DNA of 58,878 nucleotides from Marinobacterium ramblicola. Its GTDB lineage: Bacteria; Pseudomonadota; Gammaproteobacteria; Pseudomonadales; Balneatricaceae. Positions 38,097 to 46,426 of this stretch are shown here, piece after piece. How positions within the stretch are numbered: the first letter of the stretch is position 1; each line of letters starts with the position of its first letter. The translations under genes and the position numbers were made by a program. The stretch spans positions 1 to 58,878 of the forward strand of contig NZ_JAHREP010000029.1 of NCBI RefSeq assembly GCF_019084545.1, given 5' to 3'. The notes under the pieces were generated by a model. It was not told where the DNA came from, did not search any database, and saw nothing but the letters and a program-made list of their open reading frames with translations.

Positions 38097-39083
38097 ATGA
38101 AGCCGAGCCGGGATCAAAAACTCTGGATGTATGAGCAGATGCACACCAGCCGTTACTTCGAGGAGTGCATCGAAAAGATCTATATGGAGGGTAAATCGCC
38201 CGCCTTCAATATGGCCAACGGCCCCATCCCCGGGGAGATGCACCTGTCCAACGGCCAGGAGCCCTGTGCCGTGGGTGTGTGCGCTCACCTCAACGCCGAC
38301 GACATCGTCACCGCCACTCACCGCCCCCACCACGAAGCAATCGCCAAGGGCGTGGACCTGGACCGCATGGCCGCCGAGATCTTCGGCAAGAAAACTGGTC
38401 TTAGCGGCGGCCGCGGCGGCCACATGCATATCTTCGATGCCAGGGTGAACTTCTCCTGCTCCGGCATCATCGCCCAAGGGATGGGACCGGCCGTCGGCGC
38501 CGCCCTGTCGCGAAAACTGCAGCACAAAGAGGGGGTCGCCGTTGCCTTCCTCGGTGAAGGGGCGGCCAACCAGGGCGCCTTCCACGAAAGCCTTAACCTG
38601 GCTGCAGTATGGAAACTGCCGGTGGTCTTCGTCATCGAGGACAACGCCTGGGGTATCTCCGTGGCCAAGAGCGCCTCCACCGCCATCGAGCGCAACGACA
38701 AGCGCGCAGCCGCCTACGGCATACCGGGGCACTACGTTCCCGACAACGATCCGCTGGCGATCTTCGAGGTTGCAGGTGAAGCGATCTCACGCGCACGTCG
38801 CGGCGAAGGCCCGACCCTGATCGAGATCGAAACCTACCGCTTGGCCGGTCACTTCATGGGCGATGCCGAAGGCTACCGACCGGAAGGCGAGAAGGAAGCG
38901 CTGTTTGCGCGCGATCCGATTCCGAAGATGCGCCGGCACCTGATCGATGAAGAGGAATGGAGCGACGCCCAGGATCAAGAACTGGTTGCTCGCACTCACG
39001 CTCGCGTCGACAAGGCGATCCAGTTCGCCCGCGACAGCGAATACCCGGCACCGGAAGAAGCGCTGGAGAAGGTGTTCGTCTGA
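38097..39083 (+). CDS. acoA: TPP-dependent dehydrogenase E1 alpha subunit (acetoin/pyruvate type)
   Basis: 328 residues. It forms the thiamine-diphosphate E1 with the next gene. Visible features are TATHRPHHEAIAKGVDLDRM, GKKTGLSGGRGGHMHIFD, and the TPP-binding stretch FLGEGAANQGAFHESLNLAA ending VIEDNAWGIS. AGHFMGDAEGYRP is also present. The size and single-domain layout fit acetoin-type E1 alpha, although pyruvate or another 2-oxo acid cannot be excluded from sequence. AAGGAG precedes the start. First gene of a seven-gene operon. Confidence 0.87.
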   Translation: MKPSRDQKLWMYEQMHTSRYFEECIEKIYMEGKSPAFNMANGPIPGEMHLSNGQEPCAVGVCAHLNADDIVTATHRPHHEAIAKGVDLDRMAAEIFGKKTGLSGGRGGHMHIFDARVNFSCSGIIAQGMGPAVGAALSRKLQHKEGVAVAFLGEGAANQGAFHESLNLAAVWKLPVVFVIEDNAWGISVAKSASTAIERNDKRAAAYGIPGHYVPDNDPLAIFEVAGEAISRARRGEGPTLIEIETYRLAGHFMGDAEGYRPEGEKEALFARDPIPKMRRHLIDEEEWSDAQDQELVARTHARVDKAIQFARDSEYPAPEEALEKVFV

Positions 39084-39143
39084 TATCCCGTGCAGGTTAG
39101 ACCGGTTTACCGACCTTACTGAATAACAAGAAGGAGCAACACC

Positions 39144-40166
39144 ATGACCGTTGCCACTAAAGAGAGAAAGCTGACCATCGCCCGCGCCATGGCCGAGGCG
39201 ATTGCACAGGAGATGCGCGTGGATGAGCGCGTGTTCGTGATGGGCGAGGATATCGGCCCGCTGGGCGGCGTGTTCGGCAACACCCGAGGACTGCATGAGG
39301 AGTTCGGCAGTGAGCGGGTGCGCGACACGCCGATCTCGGAAACCGCGTTTATGGGTGCTGCCGTCGGCGCCGCTGCCGACGGCATGCGACCCATCGTCGA
39401 GCTGATGTTCGTCGACTTCTTTGGCGTCTGCTTCGATGCCATCTATAACCTGATGGCCAAAAACACCTACTTCTCCGGCGGTGAGGTTCAGGTGCCGGTG
39501 GTGCTGATGACCTCCACCGGCGGCGGCTACTCGGACGCCGGCCAGCACTCCCAGTGCCTGCACGCCACCTTTGCCCACCTGCCGGGGATGAAGGTGGTGG
39601 CACCATCCAACGCCTACGACGCCAAGGGGCTGATGACCGCCGCTATCCGTGACAACAACCCGGTGATCTTCATGTTCCACAAGGCGCTACAGGGGATGGG
39701 CTGGCTCGGCACCGAGAAGGACGCCATCGTCCACGTCCCTGAAGAGAGCTACGAAGTACCGATCGGCAAGGCCGCCGTGGTGCGCGAAGGCAGTGATGTC
39801 ACCATCGTCGGCATCACCTCCGGCGTACACCACGGTCTCAAGGCGGCCCGCCAGCTGGCCGAGCGCGGCATCAGCGCCGAAGTGGTCGATCTGCGCTCGT
39901 TGGTTCCGCTTGACCGCGCCATGGTAATCGAATCGGTACGCAAGACCGGCCGCCTGATCGTGGTGGACGAGGACTACCACAGCTACGGCGTCAGCGGCGA
40001 GGTCATCTGCTCCGTCGTGGAACAGGGTGTACCGCTCAAGGCCGCGCCACAACGGGTCGCCTACCCCGATATTCCGATCCCCTTTACCCGCCCGATGGAG
40101 CAGTGGGCCCTGCCCAATGCCGACAAGATCGTCGCCGCCTTTGAAACGATGGAGAAAAACGCATGA
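39144..40166 (+). CDS. acoB: TPP-dependent dehydrogenase E1 beta subunit (acetoin/pyruvate type)
   Basis: 340 residues. Family marks are VMGEDIGPLGGVFGNTRGLH, RVRDTPISETAFMGAAVGAA, LMTSTGGGYSDAGQHSQCLH, HATFAHLPGMKVVAPSNAYD and the transketolase C-terminal domain (SDVTIVGITSGVHHGLKAA, RLIVVDEDYHSYGVSGE). It pairs with E1 alpha to decarboxylate or cleave the substrate onto TPP and pass the acyl group to lipoamide. It overlaps the lipoyl gene by four bases. Confidence 0.9.
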   Translation: MTVATKERKLTIARAMAEAIAQEMRVDERVFVMGEDIGPLGGVFGNTRGLHEEFGSERVRDTPISETAFMGAAVGAAADGMRPIVELMFVDFFGVCFDAIYNLMAKNTYFSGGEVQVPVVLMTSTGGGYSDAGQHSQCLHATFAHLPGMKVVAPSNAYDAKGLMTAAIRDNNPVIFMFHKALQGMGWLGTEKDAIVHVPEESYEVPIGKAAVVREGSDVTIVGITSGVHHGLKAARQLAERGISAEVVDLRSLVPLDRAMVIESVRKTGRLIVVDEDYHSYGVSGEVICSVVEQGVPLKAAPQRVAYPDIPIPFTRPMEQWALPNADKIVAAFETMEKNA

Positions 40167-40396
40167 GCACCGAAGTACGTGTACCGGAAAACCTCTGGGA
40201 AGAGGATAGCGAAGCCGTGATCACCAGCTGGCTGGCCAGTGACGGCGGCAGCGTCAGCGAGGGCGAGATGATCGCCGAACTGATGGTGCAGAAGATCCAG
40301 TACGAGCTGCAGGCACCGGCCAGCGGCACGCTGAAGATCGTCAAGGATATCGACGACGTGGTGGAAAAGGGCGAGCTGGTCGCCACTATCGGTTGA
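40163..40396 (+). CDS. Free-standing lipoyl carrier protein (split E2)
   Basis: 77 residues making up a single lipoyl domain. PENLWEEDSEAVITSWLASD leads to the hairpin carrying lysine 44 (AELMVQKIQYELQAP), the site of lipoylation, and the paired GTLKIVKDIDDVVEKGELVA. In most complexes this domain is the N-terminus of E2; here it is a separate protein and must swing freely between E1 and the separate E2 catalytic domain. The downstream lipoate ligase-like protein probably loads it. Confidence 0.88.
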   Translation: MSTEVRVPENLWEEDSEAVITSWLASDGGSVSEGEMIAELMVQKIQYELQAPASGTLKIVKDIDDVVEKGELVATIG

Positions 40397-40406
40397 GGAG
40401 TGAGTT

Positions 40407-41102
40407 ATGACCGCAAAACCCAACCTTTCAACGGATCCGGGCAAGATCATCCCGCTGCGCGGTATGCGCGGCATGATCGCCGACAACATGCGACGCAGCC
40501 TGGATGAGGCCGCACAGCTGACCCACCACGCCGAGTGCGATGCCAGCGAGCTGTTCGCCACCAAGGAGCGGCTGGCCAGTCAGGGGATCAAGGTCTCGAT
40601 CGAAGACCTGATCGCCCAGGCGGTGGTCACCACCCTGGCCAACCACCCTGACCTCAACGGCCGGGTCGAGGGCAAGGAGATCCGGCTCTACGATCAGATT
40701 CATCTGAGCTACGCCATGGCACTGCCCGGCAATCTGTTGGCCGCCCCCACTCTGTTCAATGCGGGCGAGTTGTCGCTGATGGATCGCAGCAGCGCACGCC
40801 GCGAACTGGCCGAACGAGCCAAAACCGGAAAGTTGACAGTACCCGAGATGACCGGCGGTACCTTTACGCTGAGCAACCTCGGCCTGTCACGGGTTCAGCT
40901 CTTCACCCCCATCGTCAATCTGCCGCAGATTGCCATACTGGGTATAGGGGAGACCCGCTTGCGTCCCTGGGTGATGCCGGACCACAGCATCGAGCCGCGG
41001 CGCATCATGGGCCTTTCACTGAGTTTCGATCACCGCGCGGTTGACGGAGCCCCCGCCGCCGCCTTTCTGACCGAACTCTGCACACTGATCGAGAAAGGGT
41101 GA
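40407..41102 (+). CDS. Stand-alone E2 acyltransferase catalytic domain
   Basis: 231 residues of the 2-oxoacid dehydrogenase acyltransferase fold, without lipoyl domain and without a recognisable E1/E3-binding domain. It starts directly at IIPLRGMRGMIADNMRRSLD. The catalytic histidine is near residue 209 in SLSFDHRAVDGAPAAAFL. Other fold marks are TGGTFTLSNLGLSRVQLFTP and PQIAILGIGETRLRPWV. It transfers the acyl group from lipoyl to CoA. Splitting of E2 into two polypeptides is the odd feature. No E3 gene follows. Confidence 0.88.
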   Translation: MTAKPNLSTDPGKIIPLRGMRGMIADNMRRSLDEAAQLTHHAECDASELFATKERLASQGIKVSIEDLIAQAVVTTLANHPDLNGRVEGKEIRLYDQIHLSYAMALPGNLLAAPTLFNAGELSLMDRSSARRELAERAKTGKLTVPEMTGGTFTLSNLGLSRVQLFTPIVNLPQIAILGIGETRLRPWVMPDHSIEPRRIMGLSLSFDHRAVDGAPAAAFLTELCTLIEKG

Positions 41103-41107
41103 GCCGC

Positions 41108-41860
41108 ATGAACGCACCTGCTATCGACTTTATCCATCCATCCACCGGTTCCTCGGCACAGGAGATCCTGCCACCCGCGGAGGGACTGGCACGTGAGATG
41201 GCACTGCTCTCATCCGTCACCCAGGGTGAGATCCGCGCCGGATTCCTGATCTGGCGCTGCAGCCGTTCGCTGGTCGTACCCCAGCGTCTGACCCGCAGGC
41301 CTCAGTACGCCATGGCCGCCGGGCGGATGATCCTGGATGGCTGGCCGGTGCAGGTGCGTGCTACCGGAGGCGACCTGACCCCGCAGTCGCCGGGATTGAT
41401 CAATATCGCCCTCGCCTTTCGCAGCAAACGCCACAAGCAGGCGATCAGAGACAGCTACATGACCCTGTGTCAGCCGCTGATCGACTACCTGGCCGACCTG
41501 GGTATAGCGGCGCACTGCTCGGCAGTGGACGGCGCCTTCTGCGACGGTGATTACAACCTGGTGGTAGGAGATCGAAAACTGGCGGGTACTGCACAGCGCT
41601 GGCGTCAGTTGGAGTCGGGGATATCCGACAGCAACGACGAGTTCGCCGTGCTCTGCCACGCCGTGCTGCTCTGCGACGAGCAACTCGATTGGCTATGGCA
41701 GGCGGGCAACAGCTTCTATCACCACTGCGGTATCGAGCCGTTCATACAGGCGGAGCGTCATGTATCGATGGCCGAGCTGCTCCCGGCACGACAAGCGCTG
41801 CTGCAGGAGACCATCGAACAACTGGAGATCCGCCTGACCGAGTACATACGCACTCTCTGA
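41108..41860 (+). CDS. Lipoate-protein ligase A-like protein
   Basis: About 250 residues from ATG 41108, which has an AAAGGG site; a GTG at 41099 is also in frame. The segments VQVRATGGDLTPQSPGLINI (in place of RRxTGGGxVxH) and CDGDYNLVVGDRKLAGTAQR are those of the biotin/lipoate A/B ligase fold, with the binding lysine in GDRKLAGTAQ. The ATG motif deviates from canonical LplA (GGD instead of GGG), so the substrate or donor may differ. It overlaps the E2 gene region, and I infer that it lipoylates the 77-residue carrier. Confidence 0.8.
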   Translation: MNAPAIDFIHPSTGSSAQEILPPAEGLAREMALLSSVTQGEIRAGFLIWRCSRSLVVPQRLTRRPQYAMAAGRMILDGWPVQVRATGGDLTPQSPGLINIALAFRSKRHKQAIRDSYMTLCQPLIDYLADLGIAAHCSAVDGAFCDGDYNLVVGDRKLAGTAQRWRQLESGISDSNDEFAVLCHAVLLCDEQLDWLWQAGNSFYHHCGIEPFIQAERHVSMAELLPARQALLQETIEQLEIRLTEYIRTL

Positions 41861-41934
41861 CATATAGCCCGCTAACGGGCGCTTATGCCGGAAAACCTCC
41901 GCGACATCCAATAACAAGTAGAAATGGAGTCACC

Positions 41935-42474
41935 ATGAAAAACCGTAAAAGAGACGATCAATCACCCGACCTGACCCGTCGGCGCTTCCTGACCCACTCG
42001 GGTACCGCCGTCGTCGGTCTCGGCATGCTCAGCAGCGGCCTGCTCTCCGCCAGGACCTGGGCCGCCGCTGCCGTCGGCGAACATGCCAGCGCCACGCTGA
42101 TGCGTATGGCACGCGATATCTACCCGCACGACACCCTGGACGATAAGTACTACGCAGCGGTATTGACCCCGCTGGCGGAGAAGGCAAACAGCGATGCCGA
42201 GCTTAAGAAGCTGCTCAGCGATGGCGTCCGGGAGCTGGACAGCCGTTGCGACAAACTGTTCGCCCGTACCTATCTCGAGCTGGAGAGCGAGCCAGACCGC
42301 GTACTCGTGCTGCGTGCCATGGAGGACGGCGCCTTCTTCCAGCGTATCAAGGGCGATCTGATGATGGGGATCTACAACAATCCCGAACTCTGGCCCCGCT
42401 TCGGCTACGGCGGTTCCGCCTGGGAAAAGGGCGGCTATATCAACCGCGGTTACGACAAGATCGACTGGCTTTGA
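41935..42474 (+). CDS. Tat-exported small subunit of a GMC dehydrogenase (gluconate 2-dehydrogenase subunit 3-like)
   Basis: 179 residues from ATG 41935 with a GGAG site. The twin-arginine signal is LTRRRFLTHSG followed by a hydrophobic stretch to about residue 44 (SARTWAAAA). The mature part (LMRMARDIYPHDTLDDKYYA, FQRIKGDLMMGIYNNPELW, PRFGYGGSAWEKGGYINRGY) matches the small subunit that accompanies membrane FAD dehydrogenases. Its Tat signal probably carries the signal-less large subunit encoded 16 bases downstream to the periplasm. Confidence 0.87.
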   Translation: MKNRKRDDQSPDLTRRRFLTHSGTAVVGLGMLSSGLLSARTWAAAAVGEHASATLMRMARDIYPHDTLDDKYYAAVLTPLAEKANSDAELKKLLSDGVRELDSRCDKLFARTYLELESEPDRVLVLRAMEDGAFFQRIKGDLMMGIYNNPELWPRFGYGGSAWEKGGYINRGYDKIDWL

Positions 42475-42490
42475 GAGGGAGTGAACAATA

Positions 42491-44071
42491 ATGACAACAA
42501 AATTTGATCTCAACGATGACAGCCTGGTGGTGATCGTCGGCTCCGGCGCCGGTGGTGGTACCCTGGCCAACGAGCTGGCACAGAAAGGTATCAAGTCGGT
42601 AGTACTGGAAGCGGGCAAACGCTTCAAGATGGAGGATATCGAGAACGACGAGTGGAAGATGTTCGGCAAGATCTCCTGGCTCGACAAGCGTTATGTCGAG
42701 GGTCCGGCCCGTCTGGCCAAGGACTTCCCCAACCTGCCGGCCTGGATCGTCAAGGGTGTCGGCGGTGCGACCATGCACTGGGCCGGCGTCGCCATGCGCT
42801 TCCAGGAACACGAATTCCGCATGCGCAGCGAGAACGGTGTTATCCCCGGCGCCAACGTGCTCGACTGGCCAGTCACGCTGAAGGAGCTGGAACCCTACTA
42901 CTACAAGGCCGAGCAGAAGATGGGCGTGTGCGGTACCGAGGCCACCGGCATGCCGTTCCATGGCCAGAGCAGCCACTACAAGGTCGTAGCCGAGGGCGCC
43001 CGCCGTATCGGAGCCAAGTGCGAGCAAGCCACGCTGGCGATCAATACCGAAGTGCGCGACGGTCGCCCCTCCTGCCAGGTCAACGGTTTCTGTATGCAGG
43101 GCTGCCGCATCGGCGCCAAGTGGTCCACCATGTACACCGAGATTCCGAAAGCGGAAGCCACCGGTAACGTGGAGGTGCGCCCGCAGTCGATGGCGCTGCG
43201 CATCGAACACGACAAGAACGGCAAGGTGACCGGCGTGCTCTACGCCGACAAGGATGGTAACCACCTGTTTCAGAAAGCGCGCCTGGTGGCGGTCGCCGCC
43301 AACTCTATCGAGTCACCCCGCCTGCTGCTGAACTCAGCGTCCTCCATGTTCCCCGACGGCCTGGCCAACGGCTCAGGTCAGGTGGGCCAGAACTACATGA
43401 CCCACACCACCGCCGGGGTCTATGGCGAGTTCGAGAAGCCGGTGCATATGTACAAGAGCACCGTCGTGCCCGGTATCGTCCACGAGTGGAAGGACAACGA
43501 CCCCAGCCGCGGCCATTACGCCGGTTACGAACTGGAGATCCTCCACCTGGGTCTGCCGTTCATGTCCGCCTTCCTCAATCCGGGCAGATCCGGCTGGGGT
43601 CGTGAACTGGCCGACTCTCTGGAGAATTATGACAAGATGGCCGGGTTCTGGGTCTGCGGTGAGGATATGCCGGTGGAGTCCAACAACATCACCCTGCACC
43701 CCACCGAGAAAGATCAGTACGGTCTGCCGGTGCCGGTGGTGTACAAGACCGACCATATCAACGATACCCGCATGCGCAACCACGCCTACGACAAGGCCAC
43801 CGAACTGCTGGAGGCGGTCGGCGCCAGGAAGGTGAACTACCTGCCGCCCTACCCGGCCAGCCACAACATGGGCACCAACCGCATGAGCGCCCACGCCCGT
43901 GACGGTGTGGTCAACAAGTGGGGGCAGAGCCACGAGATCAAGAACCTGTTCGTCTCCGACGGCAGCCAGTTCACCACCAGCGGTACCGAGAACCCGACCC
44001 TGACCATCGTCGCGCTGGCAATTCGGCAGGCGGACTATATTGCCGACCAGATGAAGCGCAACGCGATCTGA
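42491..44071 (+). CDS. GMC-family FAD dehydrogenase, large subunit
   Basis: 526 residues. FAD-binding dinucleotide fold at the start (VVIVGSGAGGGTLANELAQK), then GVGGATMHWAGVAMRF, NSIESPRLLLNSASS and YPASHNMGTNRM with the active-site histidine. GTENPTLTIVALAIRQADYI is the C-terminal GMC motif. It oxidises an alcohol or sugar group; the substrate is unknown. It has no signal of its own and is likely exported with the Tat small subunit. No cytochrome c subunit is encoded beside it. Last gene of the sigma-54 operon, followed by a strong terminator. Confidence 0.9.
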   Translation: MTTKFDLNDDSLVVIVGSGAGGGTLANELAQKGIKSVVLEAGKRFKMEDIENDEWKMFGKISWLDKRYVEGPARLAKDFPNLPAWIVKGVGGATMHWAGVAMRFQEHEFRMRSENGVIPGANVLDWPVTLKELEPYYYKAEQKMGVCGTEATGMPFHGQSSHYKVVAEGARRIGAKCEQATLAINTEVRDGRPSCQVNGFCMQGCRIGAKWSTMYTEIPKAEATGNVEVRPQSMALRIEHDKNGKVTGVLYADKDGNHLFQKARLVAVAANSIESPRLLLNSASSMFPDGLANGSGQVGQNYMTHTTAGVYGEFEKPVHMYKSTVVPGIVHEWKDNDPSRGHYAGYELEILHLGLPFMSAFLNPGRSGWGRELADSLENYDKMAGFWVCGEDMPVESNNITLHPTEKDQYGLPVPVVYKTDHINDTRMRNHAYDKATELLEAVGARKVNYLPPYPASHNMGTNRMSAHARDGVVNKWGQSHEIKNLFVSDGSQFTTSGTENPTLTIVALAIRQADYIADQMKRNAI

Positions 44072-44150
44072 CGACTACATCTCCCCTAACCCGCGGATAG
44101 CTATTCGGTTGTCCGCACCACTCCCCCAGGCCTGAATGGCACCTGATGTT

Positions 44151-44179
44151 GGGCGCGTAGTCTCTACGCGCCCCTTTTT
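44151..44179 (+). terminator. Rho-independent terminator of the aco-GMC operon
   Basis: GGGCGCGTAG pairs with CTACGCGCCC across TCT and is followed by CTTTTT. It lies 80 bases after the GMC gene. Confidence 0.92.
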
Positions 44180-44312
44180 ATGTTCAGGATGAACGGTATG
44201 CCGCGGGCGCATGGATGCGCAGGAGCAGCGATCTTTCTATTGCCGCCGATGAATGGAAATAGATCGACCAACCGCAGGGGTTTGTCATGCTGACCCGTCG
44301 CGACAGTCTGCA

Positions 44313-44329
44313 TGACACACTCTGTGTCA
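44313..44329. promoter_or_regulatory. 17-base palindrome TGACACA-CTC-TGTGTCA, probable second AcoR-type enhancer
   Basis: Perfect 7-3-7 inverted repeat 100 bases upstream of a sigma-54 -24 element, with a further TGACACA half-site at 44331-44337. It shares the TGnnACA-N3-TGTnnCA form with the site at 37935-37951. A GTCATG / CATGAC inverted repeat overlaps its left end. Confidence 0.65.
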
Positions 44330-44428
44330 GTGACACACAAGCCTAACAAGCACCAACCAGACAAATTATAAAATACTTATTTATCAACAATTTAAAATCA
44401 AATCCCTCACACATAACGGGATCAATAC

Positions 44429-44443
44429 TGGCACGCAGGTTGC
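44429..44443 (+). promoter_or_regulatory. Sigma-54 promoter of the VOC-hupE unit
   Basis: TGGCACGCAGGTTGC, a full match to the -24/-12 consensus with correct ten-base spacing, 55 bases before the VOC gene start. Confidence 0.9.
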
Positions 44444-44497
44444 GTTATCGGGTTCGGCACTTTCGCCAGAATAAAAACAATTAGGACCTGAGCACTG

Positions 44498-45139
44498 ATG
44501 AAAATAATGACCTGCCTAACCCGCAACGCGATCAGCCTGTACTCGACGGCAATCAACAAACCCATTCAGCAGCTGGCACTGCTGTGCCTGCTAACCAGCC
44601 TTCCCGCTCTCACCCAGGCCGCCACGCCTGGCATGCGCGGTACCGATCACTTCGGCTTTACCGTGCCGAATGCTGAGGAAGCTGTCGGCTTTCTGGTCGA
44701 CGTGATGGGCTGTGAAGCCTTCTTCACCATCGGTCCCTTTGGCCCGTTCGAAGATGACTGGATGAGCGAGAATCTTGACGTTAACCCGCGTGCAACGATT
44801 CCGGTCGCCCATCTGGTGCGCTGTGGTAACGGCACCAATTTCGAGATCTTCGAATACACCTCCCCGGACCAGCGTACGCAAAAGCCGAAGAACAGCGATA
44901 TCGGCGGTCACCATATTGCGTTCTACGTTGACGATCTGGACGAAGCGATGACCTACATGAAGGGCAAGGGCGTGAAGTTCCTGGGTGCTCCGCACCCGTT
45001 CACCAGCGGTCCGCTGCAGGGGCTGACCTGGATCTACTTCTTGGCGCCCTGGGGGATGCAGATGGAGCTGGTATCCGCCCCCGATGGCAAGGGGTACGAA
45101 AAGAGCACTGACTCCCGCCTCTGGGATCCACGCGACTGA
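44498..45139 (+). CDS. Exported glyoxalase/VOC-fold protein
   Basis: 213 residues. A long positively charged then hydrophobic N-terminus ends near residue 42 (LLTSLPALTQAA), which looks like a Sec signal peptide. The mature part is a two-module VOC fold (RGTDHFGFTVPNAEEAVGFL, GHHIAFYVDDLDEAMTYMKG, YFLAPWGMQMELVSAPDGKG) with putative metal ligands His, His and Glu. Most VOC enzymes are cytoplasmic; an exported one is unusual. It is driven by its own sigma-54 promoter and palindrome and lies just after the GMC operon, so a role on the same substrate or its product is likely. Confidence 0.85.
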   Translation: MKIMTCLTRNAISLYSTAINKPIQQLALLCLLTSLPALTQAATPGMRGTDHFGFTVPNAEEAVGFLVDVMGCEAFFTIGPFGPFEDDWMSENLDVNPRATIPVAHLVRCGNGTNFEIFEYTSPDQRTQKPKNSDIGGHHIAFYVDDLDEAMTYMKGKGVKFLGAPHPFTSGPLQGLTWIYFLAPWGMQMELVSAPDGKGYEKSTDSRLWDPRD

Positions 45140-45148
45140 GCGGTAACC

Positions 45149-45170
45149 GCCCGCCCCATCCGGGGCGGGC
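45149..45170 (+). terminator. Strong hairpin between the VOC gene and hupE
   Basis: GCCCGCCCC pairs perfectly with GGGGCGGGC across ATCC. No T-run follows (TTCCC), so it may attenuate or protect the mRNA rather than stop all transcription. Confidence 0.5.
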
Positions 45171-45188
45171 TTCCCGGGAGAAAAGACC

Positions 45189-46421
45189 ATGAAACTTGTT
45201 TACCGAGCGCTGCTGATTCTCGGCATCTGCCTGTTTCCGCTATCGGCCGAGGCCCATTTTCAGAACTTCCTGGCCCGCATCATCTACCTCACAGAGGCGT
45301 CCGGCGATACGCTGATATATGCCCGCATTCCTCTTGCCTCGCTGCTGCTGGAGCAGGATTGGCAGCAGGGTATGAATTCCGATCTGCCGCCCTATACCCG
45401 GGCCGATGCCGAGCAAAGGCCGGTGCTGAACCTGGCTGCGCTCGCCGCCGATGATGCCCTACTGCGCCGGCAGGCAAGCCACTACCTGCAGATCACGCTG
45501 AACTCGGGCGGTTCCGTGGAGGTTCGGCTGGAGGCCGCGCGCATTCAACCGATCGCTTCCCGCTCCCCCTTTGGCTATCTGCCCAGTATCGCGCAGGCGC
45601 TGACAGAGCCGCTGCAATTGCCGGAAACATCGCTACTGCTGGAGCAGGCGGTTATCGACCTGAAGCTGAGGCTGCCCAATGTAGCACCAGGTCAGATCAA
45701 ACGGATAGCCACACCGGAGGAGGAGTGGCCTCCCATCCGCAACCGCTCGATCAATATCGTCACCACACCAAGCGACAAGATAACCTCAACCGGCCCGCTT
45801 GACCTGCTGCTCTCCACACCACCAAGCCTTTTGAGCATTCTGTCGGGTCAGATCGAATCCGGTATCCACCATGTACTGCTCGGCATCGACCACCTGCTGT
45901 TCATGTGCGTGCTGGTGATCGGCGCCGCCACCTGGAGAAGAGTGATCCATAACTCGCTGATGTTTACCCTCGGCCACTCACTGACACTGGGTCTGGTGGC
46001 GTTTGGCTGGCTCAGCCTGCCGACACTGAGCATTCCGCTGATCGAAACCCTTATTGCGCTGTCGATCCTGTACGGTTTTGCCTGCTTGCTGATACGCCCT
46101 GCCGGCCACGGACTGCCGCTCTGGCAGGTGGGCCTGATCGGCCTGCTCCACGGCCTTGGCTTTGCCAACGTACTGGAGCAGGCCACCGGCTTCAGCGTAT
46201 CGCAGCTGACCCTGCACTGGCTGGGTTTCAATCTCGGCATTGAAGCGGGCCAGCTACTGGTCTTCACCCTGCTGGCCTCTGCCCTGTTGGCGATCAAACG
46301 TTGGAGACTGCTCACACCACAGCAACTGACCACGGCGCTGGCCCTGCCTGCACTGACGCTGGCGGCATTCTGGACCCTGGAGCGAGGTTGGCAGTGGATC
46401 GAGACCCTGAACAGCGTATGA
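45189..46421 (+). CDS. HupE/UreJ-family membrane protein with exported N-terminal domain
   Basis: 410 residues. A signal peptide (1-22, ending SAEA) precedes an exported domain of about 200 residues. Six or so membrane helices follow, with the HupE/UreJ signature HHVLLGIDHLLFMCVLVIGA, TLGHSLTLGLVAFGWLSL and GLLHGLGFANVL. HupE/UreJ proteins are linked to nickel or other metal uptake, while the longer forms with an exported domain are of unknown role. It follows the VOC gene in the sigma-54 unit. Its stop lies five bases from the stop of the convergent MocR gene. Confidence 0.85.
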   Translation: MKLVYRALLILGICLFPLSAEAHFQNFLARIIYLTEASGDTLIYARIPLASLLLEQDWQQGMNSDLPPYTRADAEQRPVLNLAALAADDALLRRQASHYLQITLNSGGSVEVRLEAARIQPIASRSPFGYLPSIAQALTEPLQLPETSLLLEQAVIDLKLRLPNVAPGQIKRIATPEEEWPPIRNRSINIVTTPSDKITSTGPLDLLLSTPPSLLSILSGQIESGIHHVLLGIDHLLFMCVLVIGAATWRRVIHNSLMFTLGHSLTLGLVAFGWLSLPTLSIPLIETLIALSILYGFACLLIRPAGHGLPLWQVGLIGLLHGLGFANVLEQATGFSVSQLTLHWLGFNLGIEAGQLLVFTLLASALLAIKRWRLLTPQQLTTALALPALTLAAFWTLERGWQWIETLNSV

Positions 46422-46426
46422 GTGAT

